Shown: positions 34,837-42,692 of the stretch, piece by piece | Position numbering within the stretch: the first letter of the stretch is position 1 | How the letters are laid out: each line of letters begins with the position of its first letter | NCBI GenBank assembly: GCA_017521365.1 | Contig: JAFXCT010000078.1 | Location: forward strand, 1-45,199 | DNA from: Clostridia bacterium | GTDB taxonomy: Bacteria; Bacillota; Clostridia; Oscillospirales; Acutalibacteraceae | Length of the DNA: 45,199 bases | Reading direction: 5' to 3' | Notes under the pieces: generated by a model | What the model was told of the DNA's origin: nothing | What the model saw: only the letters and a program-made list of their open reading frames with translations | Databases searched by the model: none | Program-made: the position numbers and the translations under genes

Positions 34837-35478
34837 TTACTGCTTCTTGCTGAGGATGAAGAGGCAAACGCCTGCGCCTGCAACTGCGGCAACGATAACA
34901 ACGATAATGACAATCTTCTTTACGTCTACGCCGTCATCGTCCTGCTCAGCCTCTGTTGTTGTTTCGTCAGCAAATGTGTACTGGAAGAGAGTTGTTGTTT
35001 CTGTGATGCTGATTTCCTCGGAGGAGGAGAGCTCTTCTGTTACGGGCTCGGTTGTAGTTGTCTTGTATGTGTATCTCTTCGTTGTAGAAACGGGCTTCTT
35101 TGAGGGAGTGGGCTTCTTGGTTGTGGGAGCCTTTGTAGTTGTGGGGCGCTCGTCACGTGTTGTTACGGTGTAATCCGTATCGGGCTCTTCTGTTGTTGTG
35201 GGCTTATCCGTTGTGGTTTCGCCTGAGCCGGTTGTTGTTTCGCCGGTGCCTGTGGTTGTTGTGGAATCGTCCTGCTTGGTTGTGGTGGTTGAATCAGCAG
35301 GCTTGGTTGTGGTGGTTGAATCAGCAGGCTTGGTTGTGGTTGTAGCCTCCTGTGTGGTTGTTGTGGTGGCTGTGGTGTTGTCCGGTGCCTCGTTTGCGGC
35401 GTGGACAAGAACAGTTGTGCTGAAAATCATAACGGCTGCCATAACGAGCAGGGTTGCTTTTGCAATAATCTCTTTCAC
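34837..35478 (-). CDS. Thr-rich, membrane-anchored surface protein
   Basis: 213 residues: signal peptide (1-28, near VHAAN), a long low-complexity Thr/Pro/Glu region with degenerate TTTTKPADS-type units, and a C-terminal membrane helix (about 186-208) with a KKQ end. The stretch is a likely wall-spanning or O-glycosylated stalk. No binding domain is present. Its codons form a GTG/GTT-rich minisatellite (35230-35370). It may work beside the cohesin-like protein, which has the same anchor style, but a terminator separates them. Confidence 0.75.
   Translation of the reverse strand: MKEIIAKATLLVMAAVMIFSTTVLVHAANEAPDNTTATTTTTQEATTTTKPADSTTTTKPADSTTTTKQDDSTTTTGTGETTTGSGETTTDKPTTTEEPDTDYTVTTRDERPTTTKAPTTKKPTPSKKPVSTTKRYTYKTTTTEPVTEELSSSEEISITETTTLFQYTFADETTTEAEQDDDGVDVKKIVIIVVIVAAVAGAGVCLFILSKKQ
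35270..35345. repeat. Minisatellite inside the Thr-rich gene
   Basis: About 30-base units (TTGGTTGTGGTGGTTGAATCAGCAGGC-like) repeat in tandem, coding for TTTTKPADS. Copy number is likely to vary between strains. Confidence 0.75.
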
Positions 35479-35536
35479 TTATGTAATCTCCTTTGAGTTT
35501 TAATATATTTATCGGCTTTGCCGATAGCTTAACCCT

Positions 35537-35565
35537 ATTATAAACATTATTTTTCGGTTAGTCAA
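35537..35565 (-). promoter_or_regulatory. Promoter of the Thr-rich protein gene
   Basis: On the minus strand, TTGACT (35565-35560), a 17-bp spacer and TATAAT (35542-35537), directly after the YdbT stop. Confidence 0.85.
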
Positions 35566-37014
35566 CTAATTTTTAAAATTGTAACTATTTGTAACCTTTT
35601 GAGATATTTTCACAAAATCGCTGCGCTTTGTCCATACCGTGCCGTGTACGCTCATCGTGCTGTGCGAGAGAATGGAGAGCGTAATGCGACCCGTGTCATA
35701 GCGCCTGACAAGGACGTTGGTTGAAAAGCTGATGGTTTGTATGTCGGAATATTTGAAGAAGCAGGTTTTTTGCGACAGAAAGCCCTGCGAATAGGAAAAA
35801 ATTCCTTCGTTAGCACGGATGCTTTTGGCCTTGTGGCTGAGCACGGCAAATACCGCACCGAGGAGAATTATAACAGGGCACAGCGGCAGCCACACGAAGG
35901 CGGCGGCAATACCGACCGCACCGAAGACGAGCAGATATTTTGCCATAGCTGCAACAAGACCCGTTTTGTGCTCGGGTATTTTTTCGCCCGTGCAGTTGAA
36001 ATCAGCCGCACAAACGTCAAGAATTTTCTGCAGCTCGTTTTCTTTTACGAGCAGACTTATCTGCGGTGTTTCCTTTTTGTCGTTGCCGAGTCCGATTACC
36101 GCAACCTCCGCAAAGGCAAGCCCCGAAAGCCTTGCAAGCACGGGACGGCGCACGGTAAGGGCGTTGATTTTGTCTTTTTCAAAGGAATAGTTTTTCTTCC
36201 TCAACAGTCCGGAGGAGATGAAAAAGCTCTTTTCGTCACGCTCAATGCGGAAATTCGATACCGACATAATCTGCAAAACGATTTTTGCAAGCCAGCCAAG
36301 CACGGAAAGACCTAAAACCGGAGCAAGCCGTGTGAGTGTATCTCCGCCGAGGACCCTCGCATCAAAAAATACGGCGATTACGGCAAGGGCGCCGACACCG
36401 ACGTACTGTACGACGGGCTGGCTTAAGATTACGTGGCGCACAGCCTGCGCATTGGTAAAGGCAAAAACCGTTTCTTTGACCTCGCTTTGTGTCTGCTCCT
36501 CTTTTTTTGCCGAGAGCAGGGCGGCTTCAAGCGCTTTTGCTTTTTCGAGTGAGAGGACAAATGTGAAATCGGTCTGGTTTGCGGTTGCCGCCGAATTGAT
36601 GTCGAGCTTTATTTTTGCCGTGCCGACGACACGCTCAAAAACATTGCGCTCAAGGTTTACCGTAGCAATGCTTGAAAGGGGCAGGCGGGATATTTTTTTC
36701 ATCAGCGTGTTCCGCTCGCATACGAGGTGCTCACCGTCAATATAAAAAACGGTTTTATACCAACGCACAAGTGACCACAGAGGGAAAAGCAGTGCGAGCA
36801 CGCCCGCCGTGCCAAAAATTACGGCGGCTGTTTCGTTCTGTGAGCCTATAACGGAATAGACGAGCCGAAGCCAGAACTGCTTTGAAAAAATGTTCTGTCC
36901 CGAGGTCAGCGCTTCGTATAGTGCCGAATACGCAAAGGTCAGTACGACGATGCCTGCCGCACCAATCTGCTCAAGCACTATTGTGATATGGTTTCTCGTC
37001 GGCTTACTGAACAT
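35566..37014 (-). CDS. YdbT-like bacterial PH-domain membrane protein
   Basis: A 482-residue membrane protein with three PH-like (bPH2) domains between paired helices: the first near YIDGEHLVCERNTLMKKISRLPLSSIATVNLERN, the second near NFRIERDEKSFFISSGLLRKKNYSF, the third near ANEGIFSYSQGFLSQKTCFFKYSDIQ. Its partner, YdbS-like, lies upstream with an 11-bp overlap. In B. subtilis the pair is linked to envelope stress and antimicrobial resistance; the molecular role is unclear. Confidence 0.85.
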   Translation of the reverse strand: MFSKPTRNHITIVLEQIGAAGIVVLTFAYSALYEALTSGQNIFSKQFWLRLVYSVIGSQNETAAVIFGTAGVLALLFPLWSLVRWYKTVFYIDGEHLVCERNTLMKKISRLPLSSIATVNLERNVFERVVGTAKIKLDINSAATANQTDFTFVLSLEKAKALEAALLSAKKEEQTQSEVKETVFAFTNAQAVRHVILSQPVVQYVGVGALAVIAVFFDARVLGGDTLTRLAPVLGLSVLGWLAKIVLQIMSVSNFRIERDEKSFFISSGLLRKKNYSFEKDKINALTVRRPVLARLSGLAFAEVAVIGLGNDKKETPQISLLVKENELQKILDVCAADFNCTGEKIPEHKTGLVAAMAKYLLVFGAVGIAAAFVWLPLCPVIILLGAVFAVLSHKAKSIRANEGIFSYSQGFLSQKTCFFKYSDIQTISFSTNVLVRRYDTGRITLSILSHSTMSVHGTVWTKRSDFVKISQKVTNSYNFKN

Positions 37015-37480
37015 TGTCCGGGCCTCCGAGCTTTTCTTTGATTCGTGTGTTCAGGTGCAGGGCAATTTCGTCTGCCTTTTCCTCGTCAAGGAAACGGAAG
37101 GTTGCCGTTGACCCCGCAGTTATGACGCTGACCTTCGCTACGCCGAAGGCAGAATCAATCGGCCCCTTGCTCACGCTTATCTGGTGAATACGGTCAATCG
37201 GTACGAGTGTGCGCCTGATAAAGAAAACGCCCTCTATGATTTCAATTCTGTCCGCTTCAATAAGATAGCGGTAGCGCTTGAAGCGCACAAGCGGCACGAC
37301 GGTAATATATGCGACCGCAATAACGGCACAAACTATGGCAAGCACAAGCCCTGTTTCAGAGCCCCTGCCGAAGACGTTTGCGATTATAAACAAAGCCGCC
37401 GCCGCAAACAGTATTCCCTGAATCATAGCCGTGATAAGCATTACGGTCTTTGCTCTTTTGCTTAAGGTGGTATAGTTCAT
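37004..37480 (-). CDS. YdbS-like bacterial PH-domain membrane protein
   Basis: 158 residues: two helices (about 13-33 and 45-65), then one bPH2 domain with RYLIEADRIEIIEGVFFIRRTLVPIDRIHQISVSKGPIDSAFGVAKVSV. AAAGGAT stands upstream of the ATG. Overlap with the YdbT-like gene implies coupled expression. Confidence 0.88.
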   Translation of the reverse strand: MNYTTLSKRAKTVMLITAMIQGILFAAAALFIIANVFGRGSETGLVLAIVCAVIAVAYITVVPLVRFKRYRYLIEADRIEIIEGVFFIRRTLVPIDRIHQISVSKGPIDSAFGVAKVSVITAGSTATFRFLDEEKADEIALHLNTRIKEKLGGPDNVQ

Positions 37481-37495
37481 AGGGATATCCTTTCA

Positions 37496-37610
37496 AATGA
37501 ATAATGAATGATGAATATTGAATAATGAATAATTGTCGGCGGGACACCCGCACCCGAATTATAATAATGGGTGAGGGCGTAGCCCTCCCTTTATTATTCA
37601 TTTTTCATTA
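37496..37610. repeat. Family A intergenic inverted repeat, copy 2
   Basis: Same left arm and GGCGGGACACCCGCACCC centre as 7106-7191, but with an added GGGTGAGGGCGTAGCCCTCCC hairpin like that of family B. Confidence 0.85.
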
Positions 37611-37635
37611 GTTGTCTTTTACATTAAACTTAAAT

Positions 37636-38274
37636 TTACTTCACGCTTTCAATTATTCCCTGAGCTATCGCTTCTGCGTACTTATCAAAATTTTCATCAA
37701 ACAGTTCATTATCTTCCTCTGTTGTGATGAAGCCCATTTCTACAAGGCAGGAGGGCATATCCGTTGCGGAATTGACGAGGTAGTTTGCGGAGGAGTTGCC
37801 CTGATAGCCTCTTTTTACTCCTCTGTCGGTGCCGAAACCGACCTCGGCAATTTTATCCATTATGTGCTGTGCCATCTGCTCTTCGTAAAGCGGTGCAGTG
37901 TTTTCAATCCATATTTCAACACCGCTCACGTTTGCGTCGGCGCTGTTGCGGTGGATTGAAACAAAAAACGTGGCCTTCTTTTTGTTGGCGTAGGCCGCTC
38001 TGTCCTCAAGCTCGACAAATTCATCGTCTTTTCTCGTGTAAATAACCTTAATGCCGTTATCCTTGAGTATTTCGCCAACAGCGAGGGTCAGCTTCAGGTT
38101 GTCGTCCTTTTCGTATCTGCCGCCGTATTCTGCGCCGACGTCGCTGCCGCCGTGGCCTGCGTCAAGACAGACCTTCGGCTGGCCGGTGCCGGAAAAAACA
38201 CCGAATTGCCACATCACGAAAACGGTAAGTACCGCCGCAACGGCGAGCAAAACTATTTTTAGTTTCTTTTTCAT
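37636..38274 (-). CDS. N-acetylmuramoyl-L-alanine amidase (Amidase_3, CwlD-like)
   Basis: A 212-residue zinc hydrolase that cuts the amide between muramic acid and the stem peptide. Signal anchor residues 7-27. Zinc ligands H41 (DAGHGG), E55 (RYEKDDNL) and the His of VSIHRNSA; catalytic Glu in LVEMGFITTEEDN. No wall-binding domain. It lies 27 bp after the PBP gene and closes the FHA-ftsW-PBP-amidase operon. Confidence 0.92.
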   Translation of the reverse strand: MKKKLKIVLLAVAAVLTVFVMWQFGVFSGTGQPKVCLDAGHGGSDVGAEYGGRYEKDDNLKLTLAVGEILKDNGIKVIYTRKDDEFVELEDRAAYANKKKATFFVSIHRNSADANVSGVEIWIENTAPLYEEQMAQHIMDKIAEVGFGTDRGVKRGYQGNSSANYLVNSATDMPSCLVEMGFITTEEDNELFDENFDKYAEAIAQGIIESVK

Positions 38275-38301
38275 TTTTATTTCTCTTTCTCTTAATCCTT
38301 T

Positions 38302-39654
38302 TTACTTTACTAATTCTTTCATTACGGTGCTTGCTATCGGCACGGCTACGTCCGAACCGCCGCCGCCGTTTTCGGCAACGACTATGATTGCGTAGGGGTA
38401 ATTGCTGTTTGTCGAAAAGCCCATAAACCAGGCGTGGGAGTCTTCGCCGGCAACCTGTGCCGTACCTGTTTTACCGCCGAAATCCAGGTTGGGGAAGCGC
38501 TTGTCGCCGTAGTTGTTGATAACGTTGTTGCGCATCATTGTTTTGAGCGTGTCAGCCGTGGTCTGTGACATAAAGCTGTTTGTCTTAACGCTGCCGACAA
38601 CCGCCTCAAGCCCCTCGTCAACAAAATAGGGTGTCGGTGTTGTGCCGCCCGAGGCTATTGCACCTGCAAGCATCATCATATGAAGCGGATTAACAAGCGT
38701 TGTGTACTGGCCGATTGCCGCCCAGCCCGTGTCGATTTCAACCGCATTGCCCAAATCAATTCGGCTTGCCTGCGTTTTGACTCCGCTAATGTTGAAGCTC
38801 TTTCCGAAGCCGAGCTTTTCTGCGGTTTCCTCTATCTTTTTTCTGCCGAGCTCTATTCCAAGCTCTGCATAAGCGCTGTTGCACGATTTTGTGAGCGCCG
38901 TGCCGAAGGAAATTTCACCGTGCTTGTTGTTGCAAATAATTTCACCGCCCTGCTCGGTTTTGAGTGCGCCCGTGCAGGTGAATTTTCTGTTCTGAACGTC
39001 GGGTATGTTTTCAAGGGCACAAATGGTTGTGACTGTTTTGAAAATTGAGCCGGGGGTATAAAGACCCGTGAGCAGACGGTTCATATAAACCGCCTCGTAT
39101 TTTTCGTTGGTTTCAATGTCCTTGGGCTTGTTTTCGGGGTCGTAGCTTCCGCTTGAAACCATACAGACTATTTCGCCCGTTTTGTAGTTGTAAACACCTA
39201 CAGCACCCTTGTTGTTTCCGAGTGCCTTGTATGCGGTTGCGCAGAGCTTGGCATCAATCGTCAGCGTTACGTCGCTGCCCTCGCCCGTGTTAATCAGGTC
39301 GTAAATTCCGTTTACAAAGCTGTAGCCCGTGAGCTTGTCACGGCAGAGCGTGTGTGCACCGTGGGCAATATAGCCGTAGGTGTCGCCTACTGCGTGAAGC
39401 GTAGCCGTACGGATTGTTTTGTCGGAATTGTATTCTCTTTCGCCGTCGTCGCTTTCGGCAAGGACTGTGCCGTTGCGGTCGAGAATTCTGCCGGCGTTGG
39501 TAATCTGACCCGCAGAATAAAGGTGGCCGTTGACACGGTTCGTTGCCCACTTGCCGCCGTTCATATAAAAGCTTACGCCGAGTATGATTATGCCTGCCAT
39601 AAATGCCGCAATAATTCCGAGCAGCACGTACGCACGCTTTGTTACCGTATTCAT
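38302..39654 (-). CDS. Class B penicillin-binding protein (transpeptidase)
   Basis: A 450-residue monofunctional peptidoglycan transpeptidase. One N-terminal helix (about 8-31), a short dimerisation part around NAGRILDRNGTVLAES, then the catalytic domain with S203-x-x-K206 (PGSIFK), SCN in LTKSCNSAYAE and KTGTAQVAGEDS. It is shorter than PBP2/FtsI (600-700) and resembles the PbpA group found beside FtsW and FHA proteins. GGGAGGTGG precedes the ATG. Confidence 0.93.
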   Translation of the reverse strand: MNTVTKRAYVLLGIIAAFMAGIIILGVSFYMNGGKWATNRVNGHLYSAGQITNAGRILDRNGTVLAESDDGEREYNSDKTIRTATLHAVGDTYGYIAHGAHTLCRDKLTGYSFVNGIYDLINTGEGSDVTLTIDAKLCATAYKALGNNKGAVGVYNYKTGEIVCMVSSGSYDPENKPKDIETNEKYEAVYMNRLLTGLYTPGSIFKTVTTICALENIPDVQNRKFTCTGALKTEQGGEIICNNKHGEISFGTALTKSCNSAYAELGIELGRKKIEETAEKLGFGKSFNISGVKTQASRIDLGNAVEIDTGWAAIGQYTTLVNPLHMMMLAGAIASGGTTPTPYFVDEGLEAVVGSVKTNSFMSQTTADTLKTMMRNNVINNYGDKRFPNLDFGGKTGTAQVAGEDSHAWFMGFSTNSNYPYAIIVVAENGGGGSDVAVPIASTVMKELVK

Positions 39655-39673
39655 TTAACGTCCACCTCCCGAT

Positions 39674-39694
39674 AATTCATAATTCCTAATTATT
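39674..39694. repeat. Family E short repeat, copy 2
   Basis: Identical to the 21 bases at 30807-30827. It sits between the ftsW and PBP genes. Confidence 0.6.
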
Positions 39695-40952
39695 TATCTT
39701 CCATCTGCTTTTCCAATTTGGGATAGGTTTTAATGTCTGCGCTCTTGATAAACGCAAACAGCGCCCACGAGCAAATCATACTCGTACCGCCCCGGCTGAT
39801 AAACGGCAGGGTGACACCCGTTAAGGGGAGCAAATCCGTTATGCCGAAAACGTTGAGGCTTAACTGCACGAGCAGCATTGCCGCCGCCGCAACCGCCGCA
39901 ATTGAATAGACAGTTGACCTTGCGTGGCGTGCAAGCCTGAAGGCGTAAACACCTACGAACGCAAAGCACAGCACTACGCAGAATGCGACAATCATACCCC
40001 ATTCCTCGCAGATAACGCCGAAAATAAGGTCGGTTGTCGAGGCGTAAACGTTGCGGAGCTTGCCTTCTCCGATACCGAGGCCGAAAAGACCGCCCGACGA
40101 GGAATAAATGAGCACTCTCGTCTGCTGGAAGCCGCCCTCGTTTATGTATTCCCACACGTGGCGGTAGGACTCAAAACGTGAGGCAACGTAGGGCTTGAAA
40201 TATATAATCAGTCCTGCGCCGAGTATTGCGCCCACACAAAGCAGACCTATTGTCTTAACATCACCCGAGCGCATAAACGCAATTACCATAAAGGTTGCGA
40301 AGAAAATAAGCGCCGTACCGAAGTCCCTCATCAGGAAAAGCGCACCCACACAGCCGAGCGAGAAGGCAAGATATTTTATCTGGCTGGTGGAGGATTGCAG
40401 CTTTTCAAGCGTTGCCGCGCCGACGAAAATAAAGGCTATTTTGACTATTTCCGAGGGCTGAATTGAAAACGAGCCGATGTTAATCCAGTTGAGTGCGCCG
40501 TTAATCGTTTTTGCAAGCACAAGGTTTACCGCAAGCAGACCCACGGCCGCAACCGCAACGAGCGGACGCAAAGCGGAAATGACTTCTACGTTACGCATTA
40601 TCGCCAAAAGAATAACAAAACCTGCCAAGCCTATAACAATAGCGATAAATTGCTTGAAGGCGTATTCGGGGTAAACGCTTGCAACGGTTACAAGGCCTAT
40701 GCCCGAAAGCATAAAGGCAATTATTTCAAGCTCGGTTGCACGCTGGTTGGCAAGCCACCGTGCACAGATAAAGTAGCCCCACTCAAGCACAAGAAAGCCG
40801 CCGAAGGTCATAAGCACCTCGGAATCGGGCTCGTCCGCTCTGAAAAGCACGGGCATAGCCGAAACAATCTGAAACAGCGTGACAAAAAGCAGCATTGAAA
40901 CCCAGCCGAAGGGCTGGCTTTTTTTCTGTACCTTTTTTGCCTTTTCCGCCAT
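39690..40952 (-). CDS. FtsW/RodA/SpoVE-family SEDS glycosyltransferase
   Basis: A 420-residue, ten-helix peptidoglycan polymerase that pairs with a class B PBP. Diagnostic parts: GALNWINIGSFSIQPSEIVKIAFIFVGAA, LLMRDFGTALIFFATF, GLFGLGIGEGKLRN and the C-terminal DLLPLTGVTLPFISRGGTSMICSWALFA. AAAGGAGG lies before the ATG. The adjacent PBP is its likely partner and the FHA protein a phospho-dependent scaffold. Confidence 0.95.
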   Translation of the reverse strand: MAEKAKKVQKKSQPFGWVSMLLFVTLFQIVSAMPVLFRADEPDSEVLMTFGGFLVLEWGYFICARWLANQRATELEIIAFMLSGIGLVTVASVYPEYAFKQFIAIVIGLAGFVILLAIMRNVEVISALRPLVAVAAVGLLAVNLVLAKTINGALNWINIGSFSIQPSEIVKIAFIFVGAATLEKLQSSTSQIKYLAFSLGCVGALFLMRDFGTALIFFATFMVIAFMRSGDVKTIGLLCVGAILGAGLIIYFKPYVASRFESYRHVWEYINEGGFQQTRVLIYSSSGGLFGLGIGEGKLRNVYASTTDLIFGVICEEWGMIVAFCVVLCFAFVGVYAFRLARHARSTVYSIAAVAAAAMLLVQLSLNVFGITDLLPLTGVTLPFISRGGTSMICSWALFAFIKSADIKTYPKLEKQMEDK

Positions 40953-40970
40953 TGGCGTTTACCTCCTTTC

Positions 40971-41088
40971 TATCAACTATTATCTATTAGTTATTATCTT
41001 TTATCTGTTATCTAAACGAAAATTGACGGCTACTTTGAAAACAATATGAGATAAGAGATAACAGATAATAGTTATGAGATAATAGATT
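40971..41088. repeat. Family D AT-rich inverted repeat
   Basis: Left arm with TATCTATTAG and TTATCTGTTATCT, right arm with AGATAACAGATAATAG, imperfectly complementary over ~40 bases. The centre holds ATTGACGGCTACT (41022-41034), which recurs in the FHA promoter. It occupies the only large gap of the operon. Confidence 0.8.
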
Positions 41089-41898
41089 TTATTTTTTCAC
41101 TTTATAGTACTCATTGAAAACAAATATAACTCCGCCAAGGCCCACTATGTCGCCGTCCTTCAGTCTTCGTCTGCCCGTGCCGAGTGCACGTGCGTTTACC
41201 TTGGTGCCCGTTGCGGAATTCATATCCTCAATAAACCATGCCGTGCCGTTTTTGTAAACCTTGGCGTGTACCGAGGAAATTGCAGGATACCTGAGCTTCA
41301 CGTCACAGTCGGGTGAACGGCCGATAACGCAGCTTTCACAGCCGAGCACGTAAGCCTTCTGCGCCGCCTCGTCGATAAGCGCAGGAATAAACACGGCAGA
41401 TTTTTCGGGTCGTGCTGCCTTTGCCGCCCTTGCCGCTGCTTTTGCCTGCCTGCGGCGTTCCTTTTCCTGCTCACGCTCCATATCGTCAACGTCGGCATCA
41501 ATAAATTCAAAGGCCGCCGTGCCGAAGGTAACCGTATCGCCGTGGTTGAGCTTTACGGGCTTGCTTATCCTTTCGCCGTTGACGAGCACACCCGTTCGTG
41601 ATTTCGTGTCCGCAACTACCCAGCCTGTCCTGCGCTTTGAAATAACGGCGTGGAAACGGGAAACGGTAGGGGCGTTGAAAACGAGGTCGCAGGTGGGACT
41701 GCGGCCGATTGAGTTTTCCCAGCGGGTAAGCGGATAACGCTTTTTGCTGTTTTTCTGTACAAGGTAAGAGCCGACACGGGTGCCGAAACGGCGTGTGACA
41801 AGCGAAACCACACAGCTACCGATTACGATAACCGCCAAACCTGCGAGCATATAGCGGCTCATAAGCACTGTGAACGAAAAAACGTCGTTCATATTCAT
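41089..41898 (-). CDS. Membrane protein with two FHA domains
   Basis: 269 residues: an N-terminal helix (about 11-31), an FHA domain (about 50-130) with SIGRSPTCDLVFNAPTVSRFHAVI, a K/R/A-rich linker, and a second FHA domain (about 185-262) with CVIGRSPDCDVKLRYPAISSVHAKV. FHA domains bind phosphothreonine, so this protein probably links a Ser/Thr kinase to the FtsW-PBP synthase; no kinase gene is in the window. ATG 41898 follows AAGGAGGG; the ATG at 41961 lies inside the -35. Confidence 0.92.
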   Translation of the reverse strand: MNMNDVFSFTVLMSRYMLAGLAVIVIGSCVVSLVTRRFGTRVGSYLVQKNSKKRYPLTRWENSIGRSPTCDLVFNAPTVSRFHAVISKRRTGWVVADTKSRTGVLVNGERISKPVKLNHGDTVTFGTAAFEFIDADVDDMEREQEKERRRQAKAAARAAKAARPEKSAVFIPALIDEAAQKAYVLGCESCVIGRSPDCDVKLRYPAISSVHAKVYKNGTAWFIEDMNSATGTKVNARALGTGRRRLKDGDIVGLGGVIFVFNEYYKVKK

Positions 41899-41932
41899 TG
41901 CGCCGACCCTCCTTACAGAATAATGTATATAT

Positions 41933-41961
41933 ATTTTAATATTATTGACGGCTACTGTCAA
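41933..41961 (-). promoter_or_regulatory. Promoter of the FHA-ftsW-PBP-amidase operon
   Basis: On the minus strand, TTGACA (41961-41956), a 17-bp spacer and TAAAAT (41938-41933). The -35 is part of an imperfect palindrome TTGAC-N7-GTCAA (41945-41961). Confidence 0.85.
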
Positions 41962-41962
41962 C

Positions 41963-41998
41963 CGAAATAAAAAAAGAGCCGTCCGAAGACAGCTCTTT
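41963..41998 (-). terminator. Terminator of the DUF5058 operon
   Basis: On the minus strand AAAGAGCTGTC-ttcg-GACGGCTCTTT, then a T run. It separates the DUF5058 pair from the FHA operon. Confidence 0.92.
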
Positions 41999-42008
41999 GA
42001 TTGTCTGA

Positions 42009-42689
42009 TTAATCCTTAACCTTGTCAAGCATACCCTTCTTGTACATAAAGAGCGCACCGAGAACGGAGGCAACGATACCGAAGAAGAGCAGTGTGCTTG
42101 CACCCATTGTGGGGGCGAAGATAAGCACGATAATCATAACGATAATCGGGAAGAAGGAAATTCTCCAATGCTTGACGAAGTAGCCTGCACCCAGAGCACC
42201 GAAAAGTGCGGGAAGCACCTGAGCGAATGCGGGCTTGAGCAGAGCGTTTTCCGTAAATGACTCGAGGAAGGGGGCAAAGGCGAGAATACCTACCGCAAGA
42301 ACGGCAGTCGTAACGATAGCCGAAGTAGCAATTGCGATTGTGGAAACAACCTCACCCTCTTCGGAGTTAGCCTTTACGTCGGCACCCTCCATAGCGTTGA
42401 TTGCGCAGGGAAGCTTGAGGTTGGCAATGTTACCCGTAACGAACGAAAGGTAGGTGCCGCCTGCACCGAGCATAGGAGTGTAAACGATAACCTCAACAAC
42501 GGCAACCGTCCAATAGGTCGGGATAAGCTTGAGCAGACCCTGAAGAATACCGCTGATTGACGGGAAAACGTTCAGATAAAGGCAGACTGCAACGGGGAAC
42601 ATCAGCAGCACGCAAAGAGCGGTAATGCTGGAAATTCTGCCCCAGGAATGGACGCGGTCAATATATGTTTTGTTCGTGTTCTTAGCCAT
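42009..42689 (-). CDS. Membrane protein paired with DUF5058 protein
   Basis: A 226-residue, about six-helix protein. Glycine/proline-rich segments YTPMLGAGGTYLSFVTGNIANLKLPCAINAM and ALFGALGAGYFVKHW are typical of a transport core; the central loop holds acidic residues (EGADVKANSEEGEV). I know no function. It starts 3 bp after its partner's stop; the two are probably subunits of one transporter (inference). Confidence 0.75.
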   Translation of the reverse strand: MAKNTNKTYIDRVHSWGRISSITALCVLLMFPVAVCLYLNVFPSISGILQGLLKLIPTYWTVAVVEVIVYTPMLGAGGTYLSFVTGNIANLKLPCAINAMEGADVKANSEEGEVVSTIAIATSAIVTTAVLAVGILAFAPFLESFTENALLKPAFAQVLPALFGALGAGYFVKHWRISFFPIIVMIIVLIFAPTMGASTLLFFGIVASVLGALFMYKKGMLDKVKD

Positions 42690-42692
42690 TTC

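Noticed and set aside
35230..35370. Possible CRISPR-like array from evenly spaced repeats
   Set aside because: The units are contiguous, coding and degenerate, without unique spacers or cas genes.
35139..35503. Plus-strand Val- and Trp/Leu-rich ORFs opposite the Thr-rich gene
   Set aside because: They are frames of the tandem repeat read on the wrong strand.
41899..41961. Longer N terminus for the FHA protein from ATG 41961
   Set aside because: That codon lies in the -35 element, upstream of the transcription start.
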